NCBI GenBank assembly: GCA_050014895.1
Contig: JBEKCL010000171.1
Coordinates: 1 to 7,279 of the forward strand
DNA length: 7,279 nucleotides
Source of the DNA: JAFGLP01 sp050014895
GTDB lineage: Bacteria > Chloroflexota > Dehalococcoidia > GIF9 > UBA5629
Reading direction: 5' to 3'
Shown: positions 1 to 6,716 of the stretch, in pieces
Layout: every line of letters starts with the position of its first letter
How positions within the stretch are numbered: position 1 is the stretch's first letter
Position numbers and translations under genes: made by a program
Notes under the pieces: generated by a model
The model's input: the letters and a program-made list of their open reading frames with translations, nothing else
What the model was told of the DNA's origin: nothing
The model's database searches: none

Positions 1-1
1 C

Positions 2-1708
2 GATGAAAAAACCGACCCCCCGGGACCGGATAATGTGCTTATATTCATGACCGGCCTTCTTACCGGGACTGGTGGCCCCAGTTTAACTCGCTGGATAGTT
101 GCCGCCCGATCTCCCTATACTACGTTCTACGGGGATGCCAATGCGGGCGGTTACTTCGGAACTGAATTACGTTTCTCCGGCTATGACGGCATCATCATCA
201 AGGGGATGGCCGATAAACCCGTTTACCTTTACATTAAAGACGGTAAACCTGAACTCAGGGATGCTTCCGGCCTCTGGGGTAAGAAGGTCAGTGAAACCAT
301 CAGTGCGATCAGGGAAGAACATGCTGACGAGCGCACCAGGGTGGCCTGTATTGGCCAGGCGGGCGAGAATCAGGTACTGTTCGCTAATATCATGACCGAG
401 AACGGTCATTGTGCAGGCCGGGCTGGGATGGGCTGTGTAATGGGGTCCAAGAATCTCAAGGCTATTGCTGTAAGGGGGAAAGCAAAAATACCTCTGGCAG
501 AACCTGAGAAATTCAAGGAAATCGCACGCAGCACTATGGAAGATGTAAAGGGAGGCTTTATTTCCGAGTATTTGCATGCGCTTGGTACGTGTGGCTGGGT
601 GGATTCAGGTACAGAATTCGGTGATGTCCCAGCGAAGTATTTCACGGCCCCGCCTATTTCAGAGATAGCAGAAATCAGTGGAACCACACAGTCTGAGACT
701 TGCCAGGTTGACACGACTGGATGTTTCGGCTGTCCCATAAGATGCCGTAAGGTTCTTCATATTAAAGAAGGCCGCTTCAAGTGTGATAGGCCTGAAGAAG
801 GACCCGAATATGAAACCCTGGCAGCATGGGGACCGATGTTGATGATAAATGACATTGGCGCTATAACCCACTTTAATACTTTGCTCAATGAGTACGGAAT
901 GGACAGTATCAGCAGCGGGGTCAGCACAGCCTTTGCCTTTTATCTGTATGAGAAAGGCGTTATTAACAGCAAGGATACAGGGGGGCTGGAGCTTAAATGG
1001 GGAGATATTGACGCAGCACTTGAGCTTTTACATGAGACAGGCCAGAACAGGGGCTTCGGTAAAATAATTCAGGAAGGGACTAAACGAATGGCAGCCAGAT
1101 ATAACCGCCCCGGCGAGTCCATGCAGGTTAAAGGATTGGAAATTCCTATGCATGACCACAGGGCTTTCTCATGCATGGGGCTGGTCTATGCCACCGCATC
1201 CAGGGGCGCCGATCATAATAAAGCTGGCTGCTTTGTAATAGATCAAGGCATGGGCATTACCGAACTTAACATCATTCCAGGTGACCGCTTCGGAGACGAT
1301 AGGGCCTTTATGGTTGCCCGTATGCAGGATGTATCTGGATTTAATGATTGCCTCGGACTTTGTGCCGCTGCCGTGATAATACCGGAAACCTTGTTGGCTT
1401 TGATAAACGCCTCAACGGGCTGGAATATGGATTTAGATGGGCTTGTAAAGGCGGGCGAACGTATCTTTCAACTGATGCGTGCTATGACTTGCAAGCTGGG
1501 AGTGACACCCAAAGATGACCAGTTGCCCGAAATCGCATTGCGGCCTATTCAAGGAGGCCGTACAGAAGGTAACGTTCCCAATATGGCCAAGATGCTTCCA
1601 GAATATTACAAAATCCGCGATTGGAATGAAGTGACCGGCAAGCCATCCAAAGAACGTATGGGAGCTTTGGATATGGGTGATCTGGTAACCGTGTTTAAAA
1701 TCTCATAA
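2..1708 (+). CDS. Aldehyde ferredoxin oxidoreductase family protein (tungsten/molybdopterin), 5'-truncated by window edge
   Basis: Members of this family oxidise aldehydes to carboxylic acids, or run in reverse, with ferredoxin as electron carrier. They use a tungsten (or Mo) bis-pterin cofactor and one [4Fe-4S] cluster. The frame is already open at base 2 and reads a family-typical segment (DPPGPDNVLIF, then GLLTGTGGPS) before the first Met at 35, so that Met is internal and the true start lies outside the window; about 50 residues are missing compared with the roughly 605-residue Pyrococcus enzyme. Visible family marks are GGYFGTELRFSGYDGIIIKG, AGRAGMGCVMGSKNLKAI, the cluster motif CxxCxxxC (Cys codons at 722, 731, 743) and a fourth Cys in DCLGLC (codon 1361). 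GPEYE (Glu codon 812) and RGADH (His codon 1214) align with active-site Glu313 and His448 of P. furiosus AOR, by recall of that sequence. All key residues are present, so it is probably active. Substrate is unknown; the subfamily cannot be settled by eye. No terminator is evident after the stop. Confidence 0.95.
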   Translation, partial: DEKTDPPGPDNVLIFMTGLLTGTGGPSLTRWIVAARSPYTTFYGDANAGGYFGTELRFSGYDGIIIKGMADKPVYLYIKDGKPELRDASGLWGKKVSETISAIREEHADERTRVACIGQAGENQVLFANIMTENGHCAGRAGMGCVMGSKNLKAIAVRGKAKIPLAEPEKFKEIARSTMEDVKGGFISEYLHALGTCGWVDSGTEFGDVPAKYFTAPPISEIAEISGTTQSETCQVDTTGCFGCPIRCRKVLHIKEGRFKCDRPEEGPEYETLAAWGPMLMINDIGAITHFNTLLNEYGMDSISSGVSTAFAFYLYEKGVINSKDTGGLELKWGDIDAALELLHETGQNRGFGKIIQEGTKRMAARYNRPGESMQVKGLEIPMHDHRAFSCMGLVYATASRGADHNKAGCFVIDQGMGITELNIIPGDRFGDDRAFMVARMQDVSGFNDCLGLCAAAVIIPETLLALINASTGWNMDLDGLVKAGERIFQLMRAMTCKLGVTPKDDQLPEIALRPIQGGRTEGNVPNMAKMLPEYYKIRDWNEVTGKPSKERMGALDMGDLVTVFKIS

Positions 1709-1797
1709 ACAAGATATATATTCACGAAATTAAGTTTTTATGAATTTGATGGAGTAGTTTATAGAATAGCTTTGAATATATAGTTGAATAATCGTCT

Positions 1798-1908
1798 CTT
1801 CGAGCTTAATACCTAAACCTTGATAAAGGCATGGTGCAAAGCCGGCAGGCTTAAAAAGCCTCGAAGGTACTAGCGGAAACGCAGGTGCCCCCCATGTTTG
1901 GAAAGGAG
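1798..1908 (+). ncRNA. Candidate structured RNA leader (riboswitch-like, class not identified)
   Basis: Several complementary segments are packed into about 110 bases. CTTCGAG (1798-1804) pairs with CTCGAAG (1860-1866). AGGCTT (1847-1852) pairs with AAGCCT (1856-1861), competing with the first helix. CCTT-GATA-AAGG forms at 1818-1829. GGTAC (1866-1870) pairs with GTGCC (1885-1889) and encloses GCG-GAAA-CGC (1873-1882), a GNRA-capped hairpin. CATGG (1830-1834) is complementary to CCATG (1892-1896), a possible long-range or pseudoknot contact just before a Shine-Dalgarno. Strings such as GATAAAGGCA and GCAAAGCC resemble conserved parts of the c-di-GMP-I (GEMM) riboswitch, but the tetraloop hairpin expected between them is missing, so I do not assign that class. 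It could be a degenerate or variant riboswitch, another cis-regulatory RNA, or chance. Confidence 0.35.
1902..1908 (+). promoter_or_regulatory. Shine-Dalgarno AAAGGAG before a TTG codon
   Basis: AAAGGAG ends 7 bases before TTG at 1916, an ideal spacing. It sits directly after the hairpin-rich segment, so folding there could expose or hide it. CCTT at 1818-1821 could pair either with AAGG at 1826-1829 or with AAGG at 1903-1906 inside this site; with only 4 bp, the switching idea is weak. Confidence 0.4.
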
Positions 1909-1915
1909 AGTTGTA

Positions 1916-2059
1916 TTGAAAAATTGTTTAGATTTAAATAATTTATGTATATACCTTTGCTCGCTAGATAGCTGGCAGTTCATCTCTTTTTTTACTAAAT
2001 CCCCTGCATTTCAATATTTAATACAATCGGTCGCATTAACAGGAAAGCTATCCTATTAA
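1916..2059 (+). CDS. Possible small protein, 47 residues, TTG start
   Basis: An open frame begins at TTG 1916, correctly spaced behind AAAGGAG, and runs 47 codons to TAA at 2057-2059. The product would start MKNCLDLNNL and end GKLSY. It contains three Cys and a hydrophobic, aromatic-rich middle, but has no clear membrane segment, signal peptide or motif, and I do not recognise it. It ends 68 bases before the fusion gene. The placement after a structured segment would fit a leader peptide or a riboswitch-controlled small gene. The rare TTG start, short length and AT-rich composition mean it may equally be a chance ORF. Confidence 0.25.
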   Translation: MKNCLDLNNLCIYLCSLDSWQFISFFTKSPAFQYLIQSVALTGKLSY

Positions 2060-2112
2060 GTAACCTGCATATTGATCACATTTTTCCATCATAATCGAAA
2101 TAAAATCACGCT

Positions 2113-2120
2113 AGGAGGAG
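2113..2120 (+). promoter_or_regulatory. Strong ribosome binding site AGGAGGAG of the fusion gene
   Basis: AGGAGGAG is a near-perfect anti-16S match; its AGGAGG core ends 9 bases before ATG 2128. It fixes the start of the fusion protein at 2128, and the resulting N-terminus (YYKLFINGEFVDAESGK) is typical of aldehyde dehydrogenases. This is the strongest ribosome binding site in the window. Confidence 0.9.
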
Positions 2121-2127
2121 ATTACCA

Positions 2128-4788
2128 ATGGATTACTATAAGTTATTTATCAACGGTGAATTCGTGGATGCGGAGAGCGGGAAAAGATACGAATCAATCG
2201 ATCCAGGAAATGAAAAGCCAATCGCCGAAGTGGCACTGGCTGGAAAGGCTGATGCAGAGAAGGCAATAGCAGCTGCACGGGCAGCCTTTGACAAGGGCGA
2301 ATGGAGCGGCATGACACCTGTTGACCGCATGGCTTTACTGCAGGATTTCGCCGATCAGGTTGAGCTGAGAGCCGGGACAATGGGTACGGCCGAAGCAATG
2401 GATACCGGACAGCTTGCGGCCTTTGCCATGAGTACACCCGGCAGCGGTGCAGGAATGATACGGACCTTTGCGCGGATGGCAGCCTACGAATATAAATGGC
2501 AGGAGGAGCTGCCATTTGCTGGGATGCCATTAATAAAAGGCCGGGAGCTTATCTGCAAGGAACCTCTTGGCGTATGCGTTGGAATTGGCCCATGGAATTT
2601 TCCTTTAGCCATGGCATTTGGAAAGATAGCGCCTGCTATAGCGATGGGGAACACTATCGTATTCAAACCCGCTTCATATACACCTTTGAGTTCCCTTATC
2701 CTGGCGCAGGCGGCACAAGATTCAGGTATCCCCAAAGGTGTTATAAATATAATAACCGGTCACGGGGGAGAAATAGGCGACGTACTCTGTGGTCATCCGG
2801 ATGTTGACAAGATATCTTTAACGGGTAGTACCGAAGTTGGCCGGCATATCATGAGAGTCGCTTCAGATACGATCAAGAAAGTAACCCTGGAACTTGGAGG
2901 CAAATCTGCCAATATTATCCTGGACGATGCCGATATAGATCTGGCCGTAGCCGGAGCCTGCACCGGCACCTTCATGCACCAGGGGCAGATCTGTATATCG
3001 GGCACACGTGTACTGGTCTCATCAAAAATTTATGATGAGTTCCTTGACAAACTGAAAAAACGGGCTGAGTCTTTGAAGGTTGGGTACCAGCTGGAGCCGG
3101 ACACCAAGCAAGGGCCGCTTGTAAGCAAGGAACAGCTGGCTACAGTTGAACGTTATGTTAAGATTGGCAGGGAAGAGGGCGCAGAACTAGTTACAGGTGG
3201 TAAACGTGTACATGTCGATGGTATTGACGGCGGCTTTTACTTTGCTCCCACTATCTTTGCCAATGTTAATAATAAAATGCGTATTGCCCAGGAAGAGATC
3301 TTCGGCCCTGTTGTCTGCGTAATAAAATACGACAGCGATGAAGAAGCCGTTGCGATCGCCAACGACTCCATGTATGGCCTCGCTGGCGGTGTATTCTCCC
3401 GTAACATATCCAGGGCCCAGCGCATCGCCCGTAGCGTCCGTACAGGTACTATGTTTATCAATAACTATCACAGCCTTGGTACTTTAGTTCCTTTTGGCGG
3501 ATATAAACAGTCCGGCGTGGGGTGTGAATTTGGCATTGAGGGCCTGAATATATATACCCAGATAAAAAGAATCCAGGTGTGCGCCGTCGCCGATCCCAAT
3601 TCCAATATTCTTTTCCAGATGCTTTCTAACGAGCAGATGAAGCTGGAAAATGTTACATACGATTGTCCCACTGTTGTAACTGCAGGTCATGGAACGCTGG
3701 CCTCTATTAATAAGTCCGTGGCAGAACTTGGGTGCCGCAGGGCGGTCATCCTGACTGATCAGGGTGTAAAGAAAGCAGGCCTTGTGGAACTTGTAAAGAA
3801 CTCTCTTGATGACCTTTATGCGGGCGTGTATGATCGTATCCCATCTAATCCTGACCTGGAAGCTGTGGATGCAGCTGCCGGGGCAGCCCGCAAACTTAAC
3901 GCGGACTGCATTGTCAGCGTCGGCGGTGGCAGCGTTATCGATACTGCCAAAGTCGTATGTATAATACTGAAAAACGGCGGTAAGGCAACCGATCATTTAA
4001 ATACGATGTTATTGCGCGGGCCGCAGGTCCCGCATGTAGCCGTTCCGACAGCACCGGGCTCAGGAAGTGAGGTGACCAATCAGGCGGTAATAACCAACAA
4101 TGTCCTTGGGCGCAAAGTCGTTATGATAGATGACCGGATCACACCTAATGCGGCCGTGCTGGACCCTGTCTTCACCGCATCTCTTCCCAAGGCCCGGCTA
4201 CTCTCTTCGGCCATGACTGCCATGATGCATGCCGTGGAGGCTGTAACAAGCATCGCGTCCAATCCTTTCTGCGACGGACTTGCACTGGAGGCTATACGTT
4301 TGATTAATAAAAACCTGCCCCTGGTGGCAAAAGACCGTAAAGATGAAAAGGCCAGGCTTAACTTACAGATTGCAGCTACTATGGCGGGGCGGGCTTTTTC
4401 AATTGCCCACGGCGGCCTGGCGCATGGCATAGCGCATGGTGTGGTCACCCTTCAACCCAAACCGTACGGAGAGGTTTGCGGCATTCTGCTTCCCAAGGTA
4501 ATGCGGTTTAATGCTGAAGGCGTGCCGGAGAAAGGTGCGAGAGTTGCCGAGGCGCTCGGCATAATAACCGAAGGTATGAGTGACCAGGATGCGTCCCTGG
4601 CGGCAGCGGATGCAGTAGAAGCCCTGATGAAGAAGGTAGGCCTTCCTTTGAAATTAAGCGAAGTGGGCGTTCCGGATGATGAACTGATGGCGTGCGCCCT
4701 TCAGTTTGAGGCTTCAGCCGTTATATACAATGGGCGTCCCCTGACCGACGCGGGGGCCCTTATGATACTATTATCCGAGGCCTATTAA
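2128..4788 (+). CDS. Bifunctional fusion: classical NAD(P)-dependent aldehyde dehydrogenase plus iron-type alcohol dehydrogenase domain
   Basis: Residues 1 to about 490 form a complete aldehyde dehydrogenase: PWNFP (Asn157), the cofactor lysine in VFKPAS (Lys180), GSTEVG (233-238), general base Glu255 in ELGGK, nucleophile Cys289 in GQIC (34 residues later, as in the family), EEIFGPV (Glu390) and PFGGYKQSG. This is the hydrolytic (aldehyde to acid) type, not the CoA-acylating type found in AdhE. After a short linker (about 490-507), residues 508-886 form an iron-alcohol-dehydrogenase fold with NAD motif GGGSVID (599-605) and PTAPGSGSEVT (640-650). Metal ligands by alignment are His701 and His766 kept, but the expected Asp is Thr697 and the last His is Tyr780, so the domain may be metal-free, altered or inactive. 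There is no internal ribosome binding site or stop at the junction. It would interconvert an alcohol, aldehyde and acid with NAD; substrate is unknown. The 886-residue length matches AdhE by convergence, not homology of the first half. Confidence 0.93.
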   Translation: MDYYKLFINGEFVDAESGKRYESIDPGNEKPIAEVALAGKADAEKAIAAARAAFDKGEWSGMTPVDRMALLQDFADQVELRAGTMGTAEAMDTGQLAAFAMSTPGSGAGMIRTFARMAAYEYKWQEELPFAGMPLIKGRELICKEPLGVCVGIGPWNFPLAMAFGKIAPAIAMGNTIVFKPASYTPLSSLILAQAAQDSGIPKGVINIITGHGGEIGDVLCGHPDVDKISLTGSTEVGRHIMRVASDTIKKVTLELGGKSANIILDDADIDLAVAGACTGTFMHQGQICISGTRVLVSSKIYDEFLDKLKKRAESLKVGYQLEPDTKQGPLVSKEQLATVERYVKIGREEGAELVTGGKRVHVDGIDGGFYFAPTIFANVNNKMRIAQEEIFGPVVCVIKYDSDEEAVAIANDSMYGLAGGVFSRNISRAQRIARSVRTGTMFINNYHSLGTLVPFGGYKQSGVGCEFGIEGLNIYTQIKRIQVCAVADPNSNILFQMLSNEQMKLENVTYDCPTVVTAGHGTLASINKSVAELGCRRAVILTDQGVKKAGLVELVKNSLDDLYAGVYDRIPSNPDLEAVDAAAGAARKLNADCIVSVGGGSVIDTAKVVCIILKNGGKATDHLNTMLLRGPQVPHVAVPTAPGSGSEVTNQAVITNNVLGRKVVMIDDRITPNAAVLDPVFTASLPKARLLSSAMTAMMHAVEAVTSIASNPFCDGLALEAIRLINKNLPLVAKDRKDEKARLNLQIAATMAGRAFSIAHGGLAHGIAHGVVTLQPKPYGEVCGILLPKVMRFNAEGVPEKGARVAEALGIITEGMSDQDASLAAADAVEALMKKVGLPLKLSEVGVPDDELMACALQFEASAVIYNGRPLTDAGALMILLSEAY

Positions 4789-4831
4789 TAGTCTACGATA
4801 GCTGAATAAAAGAAAAGACATTTAGTCAATC

Positions 4832-4874
4832 GGAGCCGATTTTATGCAAATATTAGTTGAGTAAAATCGGCTCC
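4832..4874. terminator. 13-bp perfect inverted repeat between convergent genes, candidate terminator
   Basis: GGAGCCGATTTTA (4832-4844) is exactly repeated in inverse as TAAAATCGGCTCC (4862-4874) around a 17-base loop. It lies 44 bases after the fusion gene stop and about 110 bases from the stop of the convergent hydrolase gene, the usual place for a shared bidirectional terminator. No run of T follows the stem directly on either strand and the loop is long, so this is not a textbook intrinsic terminator. It could instead act in RNA stability or as a protein site. Confidence 0.5.
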
Positions 4875-4982
4875 AATGATTTATATTGCGATATCTATTA
4901 TCAGACTATTACGAGAGTAAGTTGAAATAAACCGTTTGAATTGAGTTATCTAAGACAGTGACTGCTGGTATCTGGTAATCCG

Positions 4983-5948
4983 CTACTCGGAGCAGTACTT
5001 GATTTTCCCATTATCATTAAAGCTTCTCACTAATTTTTTCCCCTCAAGATGCTTTAAGATAGCCAACACCTCACCCAGGGCCAAAAGCTTATTGAAGCTA
5101 TCAAGGACTTCCCATCTAACAGTTATATTCCAGGTTACTTGAGAAGCAAGTTCATATGCAGTCTGCGCGCGCTGCTTTAATAAGTTCAGTGTTTCTACTA
5201 ATCTGCTTTCCAGTTGGCCGGTTATCTGTGCAATCCTCTCATTGCAGCCCGTGAAGATATCGCCATGTCCTGGCCAGACAGTTTCCATATTAAGTTGGGC
5301 TGTTTTGTTCAAACTATTAAAATAGACTCCTAACGCATCTACCTCATTAGCCCACACTGAAATAACAGGGCTGATTGTGGGGAGAATGTGGTCACCCGCA
5401 ATAAGTATTTTTTTGTTTGGTTCATACAGGCACATATGCCCTGCAGAATGGCCCGGCGTTTCAAGGCACTTGAAAATATATTCCCCTATGGCCAGTTCAT
5501 CACCTTCATTCAAGATGGAATATTTTATCGTATTATCCACATGCCAAATTGGCCTGGTAATTCTTTCCTTTAACTTCCGGAGTTCAGAGTCCGGGTATCC
5601 ATAAATTAATGTATCTTCCATCATCTGATCCCAGGGTCTCTTATTACCGGAAAACGCTTCCTTTTGACTTGAAAATATTTTTGACTTTCCCGCTGCTAAC
5701 TCCGACACCATTCCGGAATGATCAATATGAAAATGAGTTATAAAAATATCAGTCGAAGCAATATCAACGCTAAGTTCTTTAAGATGAGACAGAAATAAAT
5801 CTCTACACGAAGGATAGTCTACCGTTGTGTCCACCAGGAGTGACCTGCTTGCTCCCTTAATTAAATAGCTATTGACGGAGAGCAAAAGACTTCCCATCGG
5901 CAATGGTGTCTCCAGTCTATAACAATCGGGCAATATCTTGGTAATCAT
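4983..5948 (-). CDS. Metallo-beta-lactamase-fold hydrolase with C-terminal winged-helix-like domain
   Basis: A two-metal hydrolase of the MBL superfamily, 321 residues. The metal site is complete: THFHIDHSG gives His72, His74, Asp76 and His77; TPGHSAGH gives His167; IAGDH gives Asp186; WPGHGD gives His228. The N-terminus (RLETPLPMGSLLLSVNSYLI) matches the normal start of this group, supporting ATG at 5948-5946 although its Shine-Dalgarno is weak. Residues from about 240 onward resemble the small helical/winged domain found after the catalytic domain in LACTB2-like members (TAYELASQ, LALGEVLAILKHLEGKKLV). No signal peptide, so cytoplasmic. Substrates in this group include thioesters, lactones and nucleic acids, and the sequence does not choose among them. 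It converges on the fusion gene and diverges from the Lrp-type regulator gene, which probably controls it. Confidence 0.9.
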   Translation of the reverse strand: MITKILPDCYRLETPLPMGSLLLSVNSYLIKGASRSLLVDTTVDYPSCRDLFLSHLKELSVDIASTDIFITHFHIDHSGMVSELAAGKSKIFSSQKEAFSGNKRPWDQMMEDTLIYGYPDSELRKLKERITRPIWHVDNTIKYSILNEGDELAIGEYIFKCLETPGHSAGHMCLYEPNKKILIAGDHILPTISPVISVWANEVDALGVYFNSLNKTAQLNMETVWPGHGDIFTGCNERIAQITGQLESRLVETLNLLKQRAQTAYELASQVTWNITVRWEVLDSFNKLLALGEVLAILKHLEGKKLVRSFNDNGKIKYCSE

Positions 5949-6005
5949 CTATTTAGTAGAGCTTTCAATCTGTTTATTTGATAATCACACTATTTCCTTC
6001 GGACT

Positions 6006-6033
6006 ATTCTAACTGTAGCTAGACAAATGTCAA
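6006..6033 (-). promoter_or_regulatory. Sigma-70-type promoter for the MBL hydrolase gene
   Basis: On the minus strand a perfect -35 TTGACA (6033-6028) is followed after 16 bases by TAGAAT (6011-6006), one mismatch from TATAAT. Transcription would begin near 6000 and leave about a 50-base leader before ATG 5948. The -35 box overlaps the opposing promoter of the regulator gene. Confidence 0.6.
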
Positions 6034-6049
6034 TGTTTTTGGTCATAAT
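6020..6049 (+). promoter_or_regulatory. Candidate promoter for the Lrp-type regulator gene, overlapping the divergent promoter
   Basis: TAGACA (6020-6025) and CATAAT (6044-6049) are 18 bases apart, each one mismatch from consensus. A second option is TTGGAA (6051-6056) with TATATT (6075-6080), also 18 apart, which would force translation to begin at a later Met. The short dyad GACA-AA-TGTC (6022-6031) lies across the -35 boxes of both divergent promoters and is a plausible, unproven operator. Confidence 0.4.
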
Positions 6050-6081
6050 GTTGGAATTTCAGGCCGCTTTATGATATATTT

Positions 6082-6549
6082 ATGTTCGTTATGAACAAAG
6101 ATATGGACAAAATAGACATTATTAACCAGAAGCTTCTTCATTGCCTTGAAGAAGATGCTGACCAGAGCAGTCTGGAACTTGGTAAAAAATTGGGTATTAG
6201 TGCCACATCTGTAAGACGCAGAATCCGTGACTTGAAAAAAAGAGGAATATTACATGTCATCGGCACAGTCGATGCAGAAAGAACCGGTTATATGTTCCCT
6301 ATTATCTTTTTGATAGATGCCGAATACAATAAAATTGACAGCGTCAGTAAAGCATTAGCAAAGTACGAGCAGATCAGATTACTTTCGTGTTATACGGGAA
6401 AATATCCGATAATTGCAACTGCAGTATTTAAAAGGAACACCGAGATATCTGATTTTTTAGAGCATGTCTCAAAAAACGTGACAGGTTTCACTCAAATTGA
6501 AACGCTTGTATGCCTTCGCCCGATAAAAGGTAGTTATACCATAATCTAG
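6082..6549 (+). CDS. Lrp/AsnC-family transcriptional regulator
   Basis: A 155-residue protein of normal family length. Residues about 8-60 are the AsnC-type helix-turn-helix: MDKIDIINQKLLHCLEED, then LELGKKLGISATSVRRRI with the recognition helix near 39-50, and the connecting GTVDAERTGY. Residues about 72-150 form the RAM/ligand-binding ferredoxin-like domain that makes dimers and octamers and usually senses amino acids or related acids. Start is uncertain: ATG 6082, 6091 and 6103 are all in frame and none has a good Shine-Dalgarno. The third (Met8) gives the N-terminus most like relatives. The gene is divergent from the MBL hydrolase with overlapping predicted promoters, so auto-control and control of the hydrolase are likely; control of the aldehyde genes is possible but unsupported. 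Confidence 0.9.
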   Translation: MFVMNKDMDKIDIINQKLLHCLEEDADQSSLELGKKLGISATSVRRRIRDLKKRGILHVIGTVDAERTGYMFPIIFLIDAEYNKIDSVSKALAKYEQIRLLSCYTGKYPIIATAVFKRNTEISDFLEHVSKNVTGFTQIETLVCLRPIKGSYTII

Positions 6550-6559
6550 ACGGCTGACT

Positions 6560-6589
6560 TTTTCTTTTTAACGGCTTTTTAAAAGAAAA
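6560..6589 (+). repeat. AT-rich inverted repeat just after the regulator gene
   Basis: TTTTCTTTT (6560-6568) is complementary to AAAAGAAAA (6581-6589), 9 bp around a 12-base loop, starting 10 bases after the regulator's stop. The stem has a single G-C pair, so it would be weak. It could contribute to termination together with the T run at 6576-6580, but it is not a standard terminator. Confidence 0.35.
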
Positions 6590-6716
6590 CAATTGGTAAA
6601 AGTTATCTTGTACGTATTGAGCTTATTATCAAGCCGGGAAACTGAGGCTACTATTAATTGTTATCATCTCGATCGCTTCAATGTATTGACAGCCAATCCC
6701 AATATTTGATTACGCA

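Larger units (their letters stand above)
1709..2127. other. 419-bp spacer between the AOR gene and the ALDH-ADH fusion gene
   Basis: The first 90 bases are AT-rich, with several TATA-like strings (for example 1777-1784) but no convincing -35/-10 pair and no clear intrinsic terminator for the AOR gene. The middle (about 1798-1908) changes to a more GC-rich, hairpin-dense segment, annotated separately. It is followed by a possible small ORF (1916-2059) and then about 70 bases leading to the fusion gene's ribosome binding site. The length and internal structure suggest the fusion gene has its own transcription start or leader rather than simple readthrough from AOR; this is inference. Confidence 0.6.

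Noticed and set aside
35..37. ATG at 35 as start of the AOR gene
   Set aside because: The same frame upstream to base 2 encodes conserved AOR sequence, so this Met is internal.
167..577. Minus-strand 136-codon open frame opposite the AOR gene
   Set aside because: Antisense to conserved AOR motifs, with no recognisable domain.
1798..1908. Firm call of a c-di-GMP-I riboswitch
   Set aside because: Only fragments of the consensus are present and the characteristic tetraloop hairpin between them is missing; kept only as an unclassified structured element.
2072..2269. Plus-strand 65-codon frame overlapping the start of the fusion gene
   Set aside because: It overlaps the fusion gene in another frame, lacks a Shine-Dalgarno, and the strong AGGAGGAG serves ATG 2128 instead.
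2150..2530. Minus-strand 126-codon open frame opposite the ALDH domain
   Set aside because: The product is low-complexity (Arg, Gln, Pro, Ser rich) as expected for an antisense shadow; no ribosome site or homology mark.
3592..3641. A hidden second gene start for the alcohol dehydrogenase half (Met498 or Met504)
   Set aside because: No Shine-Dalgarno precedes either Met and the frame is continuous without a stop; a fusion is the simpler reading.
3484..3996. Minus-strand 170-codon open frame inside the fusion gene
   Set aside because: It lies fully antisense to the well-supported fusion coding region across the domain junction, has no family motif, and its composition reads as a shadow of the sense frame.
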